Of a stretch of 64,000 bases of DNA, positions 9,098-19,209 are shown piece by piece. The DNA lies in the NCBI RefSeq assembly GCF_003966915.1, contig NZ_AP018150.1:620001-684000 (forward strand). Reading direction: 5' to 3'. Position 1 is the stretch's first letter. Every line of letters starts with the position of its first letter. A program made the position numbers and the translations under genes. A model generated the notes under the pieces. That model was not told the DNA's origin and searched no databases. It worked only from the letters and a program-made list of their open reading frames with translations. Source of the DNA: Mycoavidus cysteinexigens (GTDB taxonomy: Bacteria > Pseudomonadota > Gammaproteobacteria > Burkholderiales > Burkholderiaceae).

Positions 9098-12000
9098 ATG
9101 GTTAAGTTTTTTATCGATCGACCGATTTTTGCATGGGTGCTTGCCATCATCCTGATGCTGGCCGGCGCGTTATCGATTCGCACCCTACCGGTTGAACAAT
9201 ATCCATCGATTGCGCCGCCTTCAGTCGAAATTAGTGCTGCTTATCCAGGGGCTTCGGCGCAAACGGTTGAAAACACGGTCACGCAGATTATTGAGCAGCA
9301 GATGAATGGGATTGACCATTTGCTGTACATGTCATCCACTAGCGAAAACTCGGGCGGCGCAAATATCTCGCTGACCTTCGCGCCTGGCACTGACCCGGAT
9401 GTAGCGCAAGTGCAAGTGCAAAACAAACTTCAGTTGGCGCTTCCTCTATTGCCGCAAACGGTGCAACAACAGGGGATTAAGGTCACTAAATCCTCTGGCA
9501 GTTTTTTGATGGTGCTGGCTTTCGTGTCTACCGACGGTAGCATGAATAAATTCGATTTGGCGAATTATGTCGCGGCTAATATTCAAGATCCACTGAGTCG
9601 GATTAATGGCGTAGGCACTACCACGTTGTTTGGCTCGCAATATGCAATGCGGGTTTGGCTGAATCCAGACAAACTGGCGAGCTACGGTCTGACGCCAGTG
9701 GATGTCACGCAAGCCTTGGCTGAGCAGAATGTGCAAGTGCCAGGCGGTCAGCTAGGAGGGCTGCCGTCCGTAGATAACCAACAACTCAACGCAGTCATTA
9801 CCGAAGCCACTTTATTAAAAACGCCGGAACAGTTTGGCAATGTTTTATTGAAGATGATGGCTGACGGTTCGCAAGTGCGCTTGCGCGACGTGGCGCGGAT
9901 TGAGTTAGGCGGCGAGAGCTATCAGATAGACACGCGCTATAACGGTCAACCTACGACAGGTTTTGCGCTCAAGCTGGCGACGGGAGCTAATGCGCTAGAA
10001 ACGGCGCGTCTGGTGCGCGAACGGATTAGTGAATTATCAAAATACTTCCCGCCTGGCCTGGAAGTGGAATATCCATACGATACCACCCCCTTTGTCCGCA
10101 TCTCGATCGAAGAAGTGATCAAGACGCTGTTTGAAGGGATTGTGCTGGTTTTCTTGGTGATGTATTTATTCCTGCAAAATTGGCGCGCTACGCTGATCCC
10201 AACTATTGCAGTGCCGATTGTGTTGCTGGGTACGTTTGGCATCATGGCGGCGTTGGGTTTTTCGATTAATACCTTATCCATGTTTGGCCTGGTATTGGCA
10301 ATTGGACTATTAGTCGATGATGCGATTGTTGTGGTTGAAAACGTCGAACGGGTGATGGCCGAAGAAGGGCTTTCACCACGCGAGGCGACGCGTAAAGCGA
10401 TGGGGCAGATCACCGGCGCGCTGGTTGGCGTTGCCCTAGTTTTATCGGCGGTATTTGTGCCGATGGCGTTTTCTAGCGGTTCGGTTGGGGCGATTTATCG
10501 CCAATTTTCGCTCACCATTGTTTCGGCGATGGTGCTCTCGGTCTTAGTTGCGTTGATCCTGACGCCGGCTCTGTGCGCGAGTTTGCTTAAACCGATCCCC
10601 AAAGGGCACCACGAAGAGAAAAAAGGTTTTTTCGGTTGGTTTAACCGGACTTTTGAGCGTAGCCGCGATAAATACCAGGCAGGTGTGAGCGCAGTCATTA
10701 GGCGCTCTGGGCGTAGCCTCGCCATTTATGGGGTGATTATTGTTGCCGTCGGTCTATTGTTTATGCGTATGCCGACGTCTTTCCTGCCGGATGAAGATCA
10801 AGGCATTGTCTTCGTATTTGTGCAAACCCCGCCGGGCTCAACCCAACAACGCACGCAAGCAGTGCTGAGTGAAGTCAGTCAATACTTGTTGCAAGAAGAA
10901 AGCCAGGTGGTTGAATCGACCTTTGAAGTGAATGGCTTCAGTTTTGCGGGGAGCGGCCAAAACTCGGGTATCGTTTTTGTTCGTTTAAAAGGCTGGAAAC
11001 ATCGCACCAAAGCGAATCAATCGGTACAAGCTCTAATGCAGCGCTCTTTTATGCGTTTTTCGCAAATTAAAGACGCCATGGTGTTTCCGATTAACCCGCC
11101 GCCGATTCTCGAGCTTGGTATCGCTTCGGGTTTTGATATGCAGCTCCAAGATCGCGCGGGTCTCGGGCATGACGCTTTGATGCAAGCGCGCAATCAGTTG
11201 CTTGGGATGGCGGCGCAAAGCACAGCTGTGATGCAGGTGCGTCCGAATGGTCTGGATGACACGCCGGAATTTCATGTGGATATTAACCGTGAAAAGGCCA
11301 GCGCACTGGGTATTCCGTTGTCTTCGATCGATCGAGCTTTCTCGACGGCGTGGGGCGGTGCTTACGTGAACAACTTCTTGGATACGGATAACCGGATTAA
11401 AAAGGTTATGGTACAAGGGGATGCCCCGTTTCGTATGACTCCAGAAGATATTAAACGTTGGTATATCCGGAATGCGCAAGGCGAGATGGTGCCATTTTCA
11501 TCCTTTTTGAGCTCGCGCTGGGCTTATGGCTCGCCTAAGCTGGAGCGTTATAACGGCGTAGCGTCAGTCGCGATCCAAGGGGTAGCGGCGCCGGGTAAGA
11601 GCACCGGGGATGCGATTGAAGAAATGCAAAATCTAGCGGCGAAGTTGCCGCATGGGATTGGCTATGAATGGACCGGGATGTCGTTCCAGGAGATTCTCTC
11701 TGGCTCGCAAGCACCGTTACTCTATGCGATTTCAATCTTAGTGGTATTTTTAAGCCTAGCTGCACTTTATGAAAGTTGGTCGATTCCATTTTCGGTGATT
11801 TTGGTGGTGCCGTTAGGGATCATCGGCGCCTTATTGGCAGCGACGGGCCGGGGCCTATCTAATGATGTGTATTTCCAAGTGGGCTTGTTGACCACCGTAG
11901 GTTTGTCCGCCAAAAACGCCATTTTGATTGTCGAGTTCGCCAAAGAACTCCAGGCGCAGGGCAGAACCGCGATGGAAGCGGCATTGGAAGCTGCGCGCTT

Positions 12001-12295
12001 GCGTTTACGGCCCATCTTGATGACCTCGCTGGCTTTTATCCTGGGCGTGCTGCCTCTCGCAATTAGCCGCGGTGCGGGCTCTGCGGGTCAACATGCAATT
12101 GGCACGGGGGTTATCGGCGGGATGCTGAGCGCAACTTTTATCGCAATTTTCATGATTCCAATGTTCTTTGTCGTGGTGCGGGATAAATGGGGTAAATCTA
12201 AAGTACCGCAGAATGAGCCGGCTGACGCTCACTCGCTAGCGCGCACTGAGAGCCATGAAAGCAATACGGACGCAGATATTCACCCGAAAAATTGA
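9098..12295 (+). CDS. RND multidrug efflux pump, HAE1 type (AcrB/MexB family)
   Basis: A 1065-residue inner-membrane proton-driven drug exporter that functions as a trimer. The start ([16 protein letters not shown]) is the family signature. The proton-relay residues are present: the paired Asp in [15 protein letters not shown] (TM4) and the Lys in [16 protein letters not shown] (TM10). Twelve membrane segments and two large periplasmic loops are consistent with family length (about 1040-1070). AAAGGAAA precedes the ATG. It lies between its adaptor and outer-membrane partner and appears intact. Confidence 0.95.
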   Translation: MVKFFIDRPIFAWVLAIILMLAGALSIRTLPVEQYPSIAPPSVEISAAYPGASAQTVENTVTQIIEQQMNGIDHLLYMSSTSENSGGANISLTFAPGTDPDVAQVQVQNKLQLALPLLPQTVQQQGIKVTKSSGSFLMVLAFVSTDGSMNKFDLANYVAANIQDPLSRINGVGTTTLFGSQYAMRVWLNPDKLASYGLTPVDVTQALAEQNVQVPGGQLGGLPSVDNQQLNAVITEATLLKTPEQFGNVLLKMMADGSQVRLRDVARIELGGESYQIDTRYNGQPTTGFALKLATGANALETARLVRERISELSKYFPPGLEVEYPYDTTPFVRISIEEVIKTLFEGIVLVFLVMYLFLQNWRATLIPTIAVPIVLLGTFGIMAALGFSINTLSMFGLVLAIGLLVDDAIVVVENVERVMAEEGLSPREATRKAMGQITGALVGVALVLSAVFVPMAFSSGSVGAIYRQFSLTIVSAMVLSVLVALILTPALCASLLKPIPKGHHEEKKGFFGWFNRTFERSRDKYQAGVSAVIRRSGRSLAIYGVIIVAVGLLFMRMPTSFLPDEDQGIVFVFVQTPPGSTQQRTQAVLSEVSQYLLQEESQVVESTFEVNGFSFAGSGQNSGIVFVRLKGWKHRTKANQSVQALMQRSFMRFSQIKDAMVFPINPPPILELGIASGFDMQLQDRAGLGHDALMQARNQLLGMAAQSTAVMQVRPNGLDDTPEFHVDINREKASALGIPLSSIDRAFSTAWGGAYVNNFLDTDNRIKKVMVQGDAPFRMTPEDIKRWYIRNAQGEMVPFSSFLSSRWAYGSPKLERYNGVASVAIQGVAAPGKSTGDAIEEMQNLAAKLPHGIGYEWTGMSFQEILSGSQAPLLYAISILVVFLSLAALYESWSIPFSVILVVPLGIIGALLAATGRGLSNDVYFQVGLLTTVGLSAKNAILIVEFAKELQAQGRTAMEAALEAARLRLRPILMTSLAFILGVLPLAISRGAGSAGQHAIGTGVIGGMLSATFIAIFMIPMFFVVVRDKWGKSKVPQNEPADAHSLARTESHESNTDADIHPKN

Positions 12296-12312
12296 ACTTT
12301 AGGAATTTGCAG

Positions 12313-13767
12313 ATGCGTGAACTTTCTCTTTTAGCGGCATTATCAGTCGTCGCGGTTTCCACTGCCTGTACGCTTGCGCCGCGTTATGAGCAGCCAGCAG
12401 CACCGGTTGCGGCAACCTACCCTAGCGGGGAGGCGTATAAATTGCTGACTGAATCCACTTCGACACCGGTTGATTTGGGATGGCGTCAATTTTTTGCCGA
12501 CCCGCGCTTACAAAAGCTAATTGAGCTGGCGTTGCGCAATAACCGCGATTTACGTGTGGCGGCGCTTAATGTGCAACAGGCGCGTGCGCAATATCGCATT
12601 CAGCGGGCAGGTTTAGCGCCTGATTTGCAAGTGCAAGGTATGGGTAGCCGTACGCGCACGCCGGCGGATCTTTCTCCAATTGGGCGCGCAGTCGTGGCTA
12701 ACCAGTATGAATCTGGCATAGCGGCAGCCTGGGAAATTGATCTTTTTGGCAAGCTGCGTAGCTTAAAAGATCAAGCACTGGCGCAATATTTGGCAACGGC
12801 TCAGGTGCGCAAGGGAGTTGAAATTTCGCTGGTGGCGCAGGTGGCGAATCAGTATTTGACAACCCGTGCCTATGACGAACAGCTCCAAGTCACGCAAGCA
12901 ACCCTCACGGCTGCCCAAGAATCTTACCGACTCGCCAAAGTGCAATTTGATGCAGGCGTTGGCTCTGAGCTTGATTTACAGGAAGCCGAGAGCACGGTTG
13001 AGCAAGCTCGCGCCAGTCACCAAAACCAACTCCGGCTGCGCGCTCAGGCTGAAAATGCACTGACGCTATTAGTGGGCGAACCCGCGCCAGCCGATTTACC
13101 GCAGCCATTGCCGCTCGATCACCAGGGAATTCTGGCGGATATTCCAGAAGGTTTGCCATCAGATCTGTTAACGCGCCGTCCTGATATTGCCGCGGCCGAA
13201 GAACAATTGCGCGCCGCCAACGCTAATATCGGTGCAGCGCGGGCTGCGTTCTTTCCAAGTATTTCACTCACTGGACAGTTCGGCAGCGCCAGTCAGGATC
13301 TGGGCGGGTTGTTTAAACCGCATTCGGCTGCCTGGGGTTTTGCACCAAAGGTTTCGCTGCCGATTTTTAGCGGTGGCGCGAATCTGGCCAATCTTGATGT
13401 AGCGCAAACTGGCAAACGAGTGGCGATTGCGCAATATGAAAAAGCCATTCAAACGGCCTTTCGCGAAGTCGCCGATGGACTTGCTGCGCGTGGTACCTAT
13501 GATGAACAAATTGTGTCGCTAAAGCGTTACGCCTCAGCCCAGCAACGTCGGCTTGACCTCTCCAGCTTGCGTTATCGTAATGGAATTGATAGCTATCTCC
13601 GCGTGTTGAGCGCTCAGACTAGCTTATACGCGGCCGAACAAGCGCTAATTTCAACCCGCTTGGCGCGCCTGACTAATCTCGTCAATCTCTATCAATATTT
13701 AGGTGGCGGCTGGTTGGAGCGCACGGGCGATGTTGTGCGGCCCGCTGATGCGCCCATTGCATCATAA
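12313..13767 (+). CDS. Outer-membrane efflux factor (OprM/NodT family)
   Basis: A 484-residue TolC-like lipoprotein channel completing the RND pump. I start it at ATG 12313, 8 bases after AGGA, which gives a proper lipoprotein signal (VVAVSTAC); an in-frame TTG overlapping the pump stop is less likely. The family hallmarks ARYEQP-like N-terminus, two coiled OEP repeats (about residues 60-270 and 280-460), LLTRRPDIAAAE and the late SYLRVLSAQTSLY segment are all present. It is the last gene of the operon, and a stable hairpin follows its stop. Confidence 0.92.
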   Translation: MRELSLLAALSVVAVSTACTLAPRYEQPAAPVAATYPSGEAYKLLTESTSTPVDLGWRQFFADPRLQKLIELALRNNRDLRVAALNVQQARAQYRIQRAGLAPDLQVQGMGSRTRTPADLSPIGRAVVANQYESGIAAAWEIDLFGKLRSLKDQALAQYLATAQVRKGVEISLVAQVANQYLTTRAYDEQLQVTQATLTAAQESYRLAKVQFDAGVGSELDLQEAESTVEQARASHQNQLRLRAQAENALTLLVGEPAPADLPQPLPLDHQGILADIPEGLPSDLLTRRPDIAAAEEQLRAANANIGAARAAFFPSISLTGQFGSASQDLGGLFKPHSAAWGFAPKVSLPIFSGGANLANLDVAQTGKRVAIAQYEKAIQTAFREVADGLAARGTYDEQIVSLKRYASAQQRRLDLSSLRYRNGIDSYLRVLSAQTSLYAAEQALISTRLARLTNLVNLYQYLGGGWLERTGDVVRPADAPIAS

Positions 13768-13780
13768 AGAAATATAAAGG

Positions 13781-13813
13781 ACCTAACTATGGAGCAGGCT
13801 CCATCAGTTAGGC
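13781..13813. terminator. Hairpin between convergent oprM-like and hipA genes
   Basis: A long imperfect stem (about 14 bp, arms beginning CCTAACT and ending AGTTAGG, with one bulged base) lies between two convergent stop codons. On the minus strand it is followed by a T-rich stretch, so it may serve as a terminator mainly for hipA and, by folding, for the efflux operon too. Confidence 0.55.
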
Positions 13814-13840
13814 CCAAAAGCATATTGATTTGGCGCTAGC

Positions 13841-15061
13841 CTAAGTTAAATAGCGCATTAGTTCCTTAGTATCTCGATGAACGAATGAATTTTCCATCCG
13901 CTTTAATTCTTGACCGCGTAATCCATGCTTTTTAGCGGTAGTTTGCCAATTTTTAAGCGCATTACCTATCTTTGCTAACGCAATTTTTGTTTCTTCTTGA
14001 GTTAGACCGAAGAACCCCCCGAGCTCAATGCAAGTGGTTAAACATGGGCGAGACGTGCTGCCATCAAAAGAAAGTTGATGAGACCTGCGCTCAAAAGTTT
14101 CATTGGTTGGATTAATGTCATAAGCTGGCGCTAGCCTCCAACCTTGTGGGTCGCGCAAGAAGCCGTGATTCCGCAGATGATCATCGATATTGCCCGCCAT
14201 CGCATTGAAAACCATGCGTTGCCACAACTCAAGTTTGTCTAATCGAGGTTGCGAGGAATAGCGGGTAAGAGCATCTGACAATTCTATATAGCTCGCGCTG
14301 CTACAGTTATTTTCATCGCGCTCAAGAAAGGTCATTGCAGACATGAAAGGAATGCGTTGTTTACCTTGCCGGTCAAAGCGTTTAACGAGTAGTATTGGCT
14401 GCTCATTTTTTGCATTGAGTAGTTTATAGTTGGCGGTTCGGATCCCGGCTTGCTGCGCCATATTTAGTAAAGTTGCCTCCCATAACGCCACTCGCTCAGT
14501 ATCGAACCTAGATTGGAATTTAGCAATCCAGATGTGGCCTTTATCCTCAAGCGCAGCTTTCGGATGTGCGCCGCCTAATGAAGAACCTGGCTGAACCAGT
14601 AAGGCGAGATCTGCAGCGGTTTCTTGGCCCGCCTCTAAGTGTGAAATGGCTTGTTCTAGTGCGTGTAAATCGACTAACTTAGGCACATTATGATGGTCGG
14701 CCAGAAATGCCTCAGGTGACTCTATTTGATTGAGACGTAATGCGCCCATCCGCATGTAATCACTGACACCAAGCATGAAATCGCTTTCGCTCAGATGTCT
14801 ATTGTGCGCTCGGGTTTGGACTAGACGCCCCCAACGATCGGGAGATATATCTTGGAAGACACCCCATAGCCGGTGATTGATATATCGTGCATCAGCCATG
14901 AGGGGAAGGGCGGGATCAATCGCAAAACCTATTTTAGCTTGTGTCCAGGCTTGATTGTAGGTGAACTGATACCTTTCTTGACCACGCGATTCGTAGATAT
15001 GCAATTCGCCTATGACGTAATGTGTATCTAGCCAACTGAGTGAAACTTGTAACTTCCTCAT
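13841..15061 (-). CDS. hipA: HipA-family serine/threonine kinase toxin
   Basis: A 406-residue HipA-type toxin. HipA kinases phosphorylate targets such as glutamyl-tRNA synthetase and halt growth (family knowledge). Visible features are the N-terminal HipA domain, the SSLGGAHPKAAL ATP-binding stretch near residue 180, and the catalytic region NAMAGNIDDHLRNHGF near residue 290 with Asp and Asn in the expected order, so it looks active. Its ATG overlaps the hipB stop by four bases (ATGA), indicating translational coupling with the antitoxin. Some Burkholderiales copies act only as stabilisation modules. Confidence 0.9.
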   Translation of the reverse strand: MRKLQVSLSWLDTHYVIGELHIYESRGQERYQFTYNQAWTQAKIGFAIDPALPLMADARYINHRLWGVFQDISPDRWGRLVQTRAHNRHLSESDFMLGVSDYMRMGALRLNQIESPEAFLADHHNVPKLVDLHALEQAISHLEAGQETAADLALLVQPGSSLGGAHPKAALEDKGHIWIAKFQSRFDTERVALWEATLLNMAQQAGIRTANYKLLNAKNEQPILLVKRFDRQGKQRIPFMSAMTFLERDENNCSSASYIELSDALTRYSSQPRLDKLELWQRMVFNAMAGNIDDHLRNHGFLRDPQGWRLAPAYDINPTNETFERRSHQLSFDGSTSRPCLTTCIELGGFFGLTQEETKIALAKIGNALKNWQTTAKKHGLRGQELKRMENSFVHRDTKELMRYLT

Positions 15062-15357
15062 TGGACTACCCTAATGCGCTTAGGTAGGCGTTCGTCCATC
15101 ATATCTAAGCCTAATGGATCATTGGTGCGGTCAATCAGCTTTTCGAGCTCGTCAATTTTTCCCAATACGTATAGCGCGAGCGCATAGCTGCCCATACTCA
15201 CTTTGGGGTCGCCTTTTTCAATCTTTGCTAACGTAACACGAGTGACGCCAATCCGTTCAGCCATTAAGGCAACGGTGATACGGCGACGCTTGCGCGCATC
15301 CCGAATGTCGGCGCCTAATTTTTGCAATGCGCGTTCAACGCGAAATGATCTCATCAT
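15058..15357 (-). CDS. hipB: HipB-like helix-turn-helix antitoxin
   Basis: A 99-residue XRE-family repressor and antitoxin. A helix-turn-helix lies at about residues 25-60 (VALMAERIGVTRVTLAKIEKG). It would bind operator DNA, sequester HipA and repress its own operon. It is the first gene of the pair, overlapping hipA by 4 bases. The exact operator at 15409-15426 lies just upstream, supporting autoregulation. The start ATG is at 15357; a second Met follows directly. Confidence 0.9.
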   Translation of the reverse strand: MMRSFRVERALQKLGADIRDARKRRRITVALMAERIGVTRVTLAKIEKGDPKVSMGSYALALYVLGKIDELEKLIDRTNDPLGLDMMDERLPKRIRVVQ

Positions 15358-15408
15358 GTCTAGCCATACTCAGTTAGAGTATAAAATAAAGTATTTTTTA
15401 ATTTACGT

Positions 15409-15426
15409 TATCCATTGATACGGATA
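15409..15426. promoter_or_regulatory. HipB operator TATCC-N8-GGATA
   Basis: The sequence TATCC-ATTGATAC-GGATA matches exactly the operator rule TATCC-N8-GGATA established for E. coli HipB. It sits 52 bases upstream of the hipB start. It is flanked by a 12-bp inverted repeat (15383-15394 and 15434-15445, core ATAAAGTAT/ATACTTTAT) centred on it. The flanking arms could be further contact sites or promoter elements. Confidence 0.85.
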
Positions 15427-15851
15427 TTTTAGTATACTTTATTTTTTATCTAAATGATGTATTAATCATTTTAAGCAATACGCGGTGGAGTAGATCGGTA
15501 CAGAACCTACCTTGCTTAAAAAGAGGCTATCCAAACACAAATTGTTTTTTGCGCGCAGGAAAACATCTAGAAAAGATTCAAAGGTTCGCAAAGAATATGG
15601 CTCTGGCTTAAATGGGGGCCTATAGAGTCGAGTCGGTTGCCTTCAATCAGCGCGCTACTATGCTCAGTGGGAGCGAAACTACAATTTGACGACATATGGC
15701 AAATACTCTTCTCAAAAGATTTAGCAGGCTCCAAACCACTCCAAGCTGCGAGAGTTAAGAGTTCTTGTGATGAGCGTTGGAGCAAAAGCTTAAGAAAAAA
15801 CACCTTTCTCTAGTTTTAATTTGTTGGCGCTTGAGCAAATCAAAAAATACA
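15427..15851. other. Intergenic region, hipB upstream to znuB end
   Basis: About 425 bases beyond the hip operator contain no gene I can support. A minus-strand open frame of 78 codons (15567-15803) has no recognisable family, no Shine-Dalgarno sequence, and a composition like random frame. The right half is GC-poor and may be decayed coding DNA. Confidence 0.4.
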
Positions 15852-16640
15852 TTAGCTACGCCACTTACAGGTGAGGCTTAAACCATAAAGAAGCGCGCTT
15901 AAGGCCGTGATCCAAAAACTGGTTGGCCAATCCGTGTAGTAAGCCAGAGCAATGCCGGCCCAGGCCTGGGTCAAAGCAAAAAATGCCGCGGCTGCAATGC
16001 CTGCGCCTAGCCGGGTGGTTAGATTCTGCGCGGTGGCCGCTGGGCCTACCATTAAAGTGAAAACCAGCAGCACGCCAACGATCTGGGTGCACGCTACTAC
16101 AGCGAGGGCGACCAGCGTTAGAAATAACACAGAGACAAGTTGTAAAGAAACGCCTTTGGCTTGGGCGAGCTCAGGTTGTAGCGTAGCGAAGATTAATGGC
16201 CGCATAATGAATGCGAGCGTGGCTAAGCAGATCACGCTCAGAAGCGCTAAAATCTTTAGCATCAAGCTGCTTACGCTTAGCACATTGCCAAATAAGAGAG
16301 CGCTCACTTGCGTGGCGTAGGCGGTAAAAAAATGCAAGAAGAGCAAGCCAAAGCCAAGCGAGAGAGATAAAATCATGCCGATTGCGACATCGCGTCCGCT
16401 TAGCTTTTCGCCGAGAGCCCCCATTGCCATACCGGCGGCTAGCGTAAAGCCCAGTAGGCCCCAGAGCGGCGCAATGCCGAATAACGCTGCGCCCGTAGCG
16501 CCCGTAAAGCCGACGTGCGAGAGCGCATGTCCCGCAAAGCTTTGCTGCCGCAGCACCAGAAAAAAGCCAACGACACCCGCAACCACCGCAACCATGCCAG
16601 AGGCGGCGAATGCATTAATCATAAAATCATATTCAAACAT
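15852..16640 (-). CDS. znuB: Zinc ABC transporter permease ZnuB
   Basis: A 262-residue ABC-3 family inner-membrane permease for Zn2+ (Mn2+ is an alternative). About eight hydrophobic segments are visible. The family signatures LRQQSFAGHALSHVGFTGA near the N-terminus and VACTQIVGVLLVFTLMVGPAA near residue 200 are clear. I start at ATG 16640 (MFEYDFMINAF), which overlaps the znuC end by 8 bases; an upstream in-frame start would extend into znuC and adds no family-like sequence. It is the last gene of znuA-znuC-znuB. Confidence 0.9.
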   Translation of the reverse strand: MFEYDFMINAFAASGMVAVVAGVVGFFLVLRQQSFAGHALSHVGFTGATGAALFGIAPLWGLLGFTLAAGMAMGALGEKLSGRDVAIGMILSLSLGFGLLFLHFFTAYATQVSALLFGNVLSVSSLMLKILALLSVICLATLAFIMRPLIFATLQPELAQAKGVSLQLVSVLFLTLVALAVVACTQIVGVLLVFTLMVGPAATAQNLTTRLGAGIAAAAFFALTQAWAGIALAYYTDWPTSFWITALSALLYGLSLTCKWRS

Positions 16641-17460
16641 GGTGATGGCGGTGCTCGTCTTTTTCAATTTCGCTGGTGCCGGACATGACAAAGATACGGC
16701 CGTTTATGCGTAATACCTCGATGGCTGAACCATAGAGCCGAGATAGCACGGGGCGGGTAATCACTTCATCAATTTCGCCCAAAGCTGCGCTGCCGCGGCC
16801 CAGGTAGAGCACGCGGTCAAGTACATGCAATAAGGGATTAAGCTCGTGGGCGCTAAATAATACGGTGATATTCAGTTGTTGCTGGATACGTCGCACCAAT
16901 TCAACGATGCTATGTTGATGAGAGGGGTCAAGGCTGATTAAAGGTTCATCCAGCAGCAGCAGCTGAGGCTGGCCCAGTAGACATTGCGCCAGCAAAAGCC
17001 GCTGTCGTTCACCGCCCGACATCGCTGTGACGGCTCGTTTAGCTAGGTCTTTCGCCTCAACCAGTTCTAACGCATGTTCCACGGAACGCCGCGCGGCACG
17101 ATCCATCCAAGGCAGACCCCAGCGATGGCCATTGGCAGCGCATGCAATGAAATCAAAGCCGGACAGGCGTGGATAAGCGCTTGCGCTACGTGCTTGCGGC
17201 ATATAACCGATGACCGGATTGCCGCGCATGACCGGCGCGCCGAGCACGCGCAGGGTGCCACTGCGCGGCGTGAGCAAGCCAAGTAGAGCGCGTAATAGGG
17301 TGGTTTTGCCTGCACCATTGGGCCCTAATACGCCGATAAATTCACCTTGTTCGATGGCGAGCGTAATCTCGTGCAAGACGGTGCGCTTGCCAAGCTCAAG
17401 CGTGACCTGCGTCAACTCGATCGCAGGCCGACCCGGGTTGGCACTGGGTTGGACGGTCAT
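16633..17460 (-). CDS. znuC: Zinc ABC transporter ATP-binding protein ZnuC
   Basis: A 275-residue ATPase powering zinc import. It shows Walker A GPNGAGKTT, signature MSGGERQRLLLAQ, Walker B LLLLDEPLISLD and the switch His in FSAHELNPLL. The ATG abuts the znuA stop with a few bases of overlap, so the three genes are a tight operon. The C-terminal tail is His-rich (DEHRHHHV), a common trait in zinc-handling proteins and possibly a metal sensor. Confidence 0.92.
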   Translation of the reverse strand: MTVQPSANPGRPAIELTQVTLELGKRTVLHEITLAIEQGEFIGVLGPNGAGKTTLLRALLGLLTPRSGTLRVLGAPVMRGNPVIGYMPQARSASAYPRLSGFDFIACAANGHRWGLPWMDRAARRSVEHALELVEAKDLAKRAVTAMSGGERQRLLLAQCLLGQPQLLLLDEPLISLDPSHQHSIVELVRRIQQQLNITVLFSAHELNPLLHVLDRVLYLGRGSAALGEIDEVITRPVLSRLYGSAIEVLRINGRIFVMSGTSEIEKDEHRHHHV

Positions 17461-18407
17461 CAGCGGTTTTGCTTTGGTGTTTGGGCGAGCGCTTGTTCAA
17501 GCGCGCTTAATTGTGACAGCATCCATGCTTGGTATGACATATCGGCAGGTTTAGTTTCGCTGACTTCCATTACGGCAACGCCAGAAGCATGAGCGAGTTT
17601 GAGCAGATGTCGCGTCATTTCATCTGAGGTTTGCGCATTGTAAATCAACACTTTGACGCGCTGTTGCCGGAGATCCTTTTCAAAGGCTGCAATATCGGTT
17701 GCGCTTGGCTCGGTGTCATTCATGATGGCTTGTTGAAAGCGCGCATTACTATCTTTGAGCTCAAGCGCTTGTATCAGATAGCCAAGAATTGGCTCGGTCG
17801 CCGTGATTGGCGTACCGCGATATTTTTCTCGCAGCTCAGTAATTTTTGCCTCGATGGGCTTTAAGGAAGCCAGGAATGCGCTAAGACGCGCCTTGTAATC
17901 ATCTTGATGCGCACTATCGGCGCGGATTAAAAAGGCGGTAACCGCAGCGCCTAGCGCGGGCATGGTTTCTGGCAAATACCACAAATGAGGGTTATCTCCG
18001 CTTTTCTTGCCGACTAATGTCGCCGCCACAATCTGCTCGCGCTGCGGCGCTTTGGCAGCAGCTAGAAGCTTGGGTAGCCACGGGTCATAGTCGGCGCCGT
18101 TATACACCACCAGGCGCGCATGCGTCAGTTGGCGCGCAGTCGATGGGCTGGCCTCGAAAAGGTGGGGATCTTGTTTAGGATGATTGATGAGGCTTGTCAC
18201 GGCGACATGTTCGCCGCCTAGCTGGGTCAACACGTCGCCATAGAAGTTCTCTGCCGCAACCAGTAGTAGGTGTGGCGTGGCGTGGCTTGACGTCGCTGCC
18301 GCCGCGGATGAGTTGTGCGCTATGGCAAACCCACTCACGGTAAATAAGCTGAGTGACAATAAAAAACGGGCAATATAAGCAGACATCTGCTGAATCAAAG
18401 TGGGCAT
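17460..18407 (-). CDS. znuA: Periplasmic zinc-binding protein ZnuA
   Basis: A 315-residue solute-binding protein of cluster A-I that captures zinc for ZnuBC. I chose ATG 18407 (MPTLIQQMSAYIARFLL), giving a signal peptide ending near FAIAH; a start at 18479 would put a charged stretch before the signal. The ligands are likely His in the HPKQDPHLFEASP segment, His in NPHLWYLPE, and a late acidic residue. The His-rich loop seen in many ZnuA proteins is short here (SSHATPH). A candidate Zur site lies about 40-55 bases upstream of this start. Confidence 0.88.
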   Translation of the reverse strand: MPTLIQQMSAYIARFLLSLSLFTVSGFAIAHNSSAAAATSSHATPHLLLVAAENFYGDVLTQLGGEHVAVTSLINHPKQDPHLFEASPSTARQLTHARLVVYNGADYDPWLPKLLAAAKAPQREQIVAATLVGKKSGDNPHLWYLPETMPALGAAVTAFLIRADSAHQDDYKARLSAFLASLKPIEAKITELREKYRGTPITATEPILGYLIQALELKDSNARFQQAIMNDTEPSATDIAAFEKDLRQQRVKVLIYNAQTSDEMTRHLLKLAHASGVAVMEVSETKPADMSYQAWMLSQLSALEQALAQTPKQNR

Positions 18408-18443
18408 GATGCAACCGGAAAGGAAAAAGCGTGAGTAGCCCAG

Positions 18444-18461
18444 ATGATATAACAGATAACG
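18444..18461 (-). promoter_or_regulatory. Candidate Zur box upstream of znuA
   Basis: On the minus strand this reads GTTATCTGTTATATCAT, resembling the TGTTATA/TATAACA half-sites of Zur operators. The dyad is imperfect. Its place before znuA supports zinc-dependent repression, and also supports the downstream start chosen for znuA. Confidence 0.35.
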
Positions 18462-18615
18462 CTTTGCCGCCTCAATCATGGCTTTAACTCTATCTTTTGG
18501 CGGATTGTGCGCGCTGACCGGGTTGTCTACAGTGAAGCAAAAGGCAGTCGCCTACGGCTGGCGCTAGCATAGCGTAGGCAGTATAGAGCGGCTGCATTAT
18601 GCCGAGGAGATTTAA

Positions 18616-19209
18616 ATGCAATCTCGCTATGTCAGCACGCTAATCAATGCAGGTTTCACGTTGCTTGAGCTTTTGTGTGTACTCGCTTTACTCGGAGCGC
18701 TCGCGGCGATGGCCGCGCCAGCCATGCGCGATTGGCTGGCGCGAGATCAGGTAGAAATGCAAGCGCAAGCATTGTTGGCGACATTGGCTTATGCGCGTGG
18801 CGAAGCGATCCGGCGCGCCATACGCGTCACCCTCTGCCGGGATGATGGGCACGGACGTTGTTGCGCAAACCATAAGCCATTGTCAACAATGGAGCTGAAT
18901 AATTGGGCGCGTGGCTATTTAGTGCTGGCTGAATTACCCCCTTGCTTAACCGAACCTAGCCGCGCTCAGATTTTACGCATGCAGCCCCCGATCGAGGCCG
19001 TGACGATTCAAAGTGTGTCTGCGCCACTCTCATTCACGCCTCCGGCGGGGCAAATAATAGGGGGTTTTCGCAGTTTTGAGATTGGTGCGCGTACTACGGC
19101 ATTGGGCCCGTATGGTGTTAGAGCGTGTCGCTGCGTACGGGTTGCTGCGGGTGGCCGCAGTCGTATATTTAATGGACCATGCGCAGCAGCACCGCACAGC
19201 CGCTTTTAA
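18616..19209 (+). CDS. fimT: Type IV pilus minor pilin FimT/FimU (GspH type)
   Basis: A 197-residue prepilin-like protein. The class III leader ends in NAG and is followed by FTLLELLCVLALLGALAAMAAPAM, with Phe+1 and Glu+5 conserved, so PilD cleavage after Gly is expected. A GspH-like globular domain follows, with Cys pairs near the C-terminus. GAGGAGA precedes the ATG. It begins a five-gene minor-pilin cluster (fimT-pilV-pilW-pilX-pilE). Minor pilins prime pilus assembly and support twitching or DNA uptake. The pilus motor genes are not in this window. Confidence 0.85.
   Translation: MQSRYVSTLINAGFTLLELLCVLALLGALAAMAAPAMRDWLARDQVEMQAQALLATLAYARGEAIRRAIRVTLCRDDGHGRCCANHKPLSTMELNNWARGYLVLAELPPCLTEPSRAQILRMQPPIEAVTIQSVSAPLSFTPPAGQIIGGFRSFEIGARTTALGPYGVRACRCVRVAAGGRSRIFNGPCAAAPHSRF

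Noticed and set aside
15567-15803. Minus-strand ORF of 78 codons upstream of the hip operon
   Set aside because: No ribosome site, no recognisable domain, and composition like non-coding DNA.
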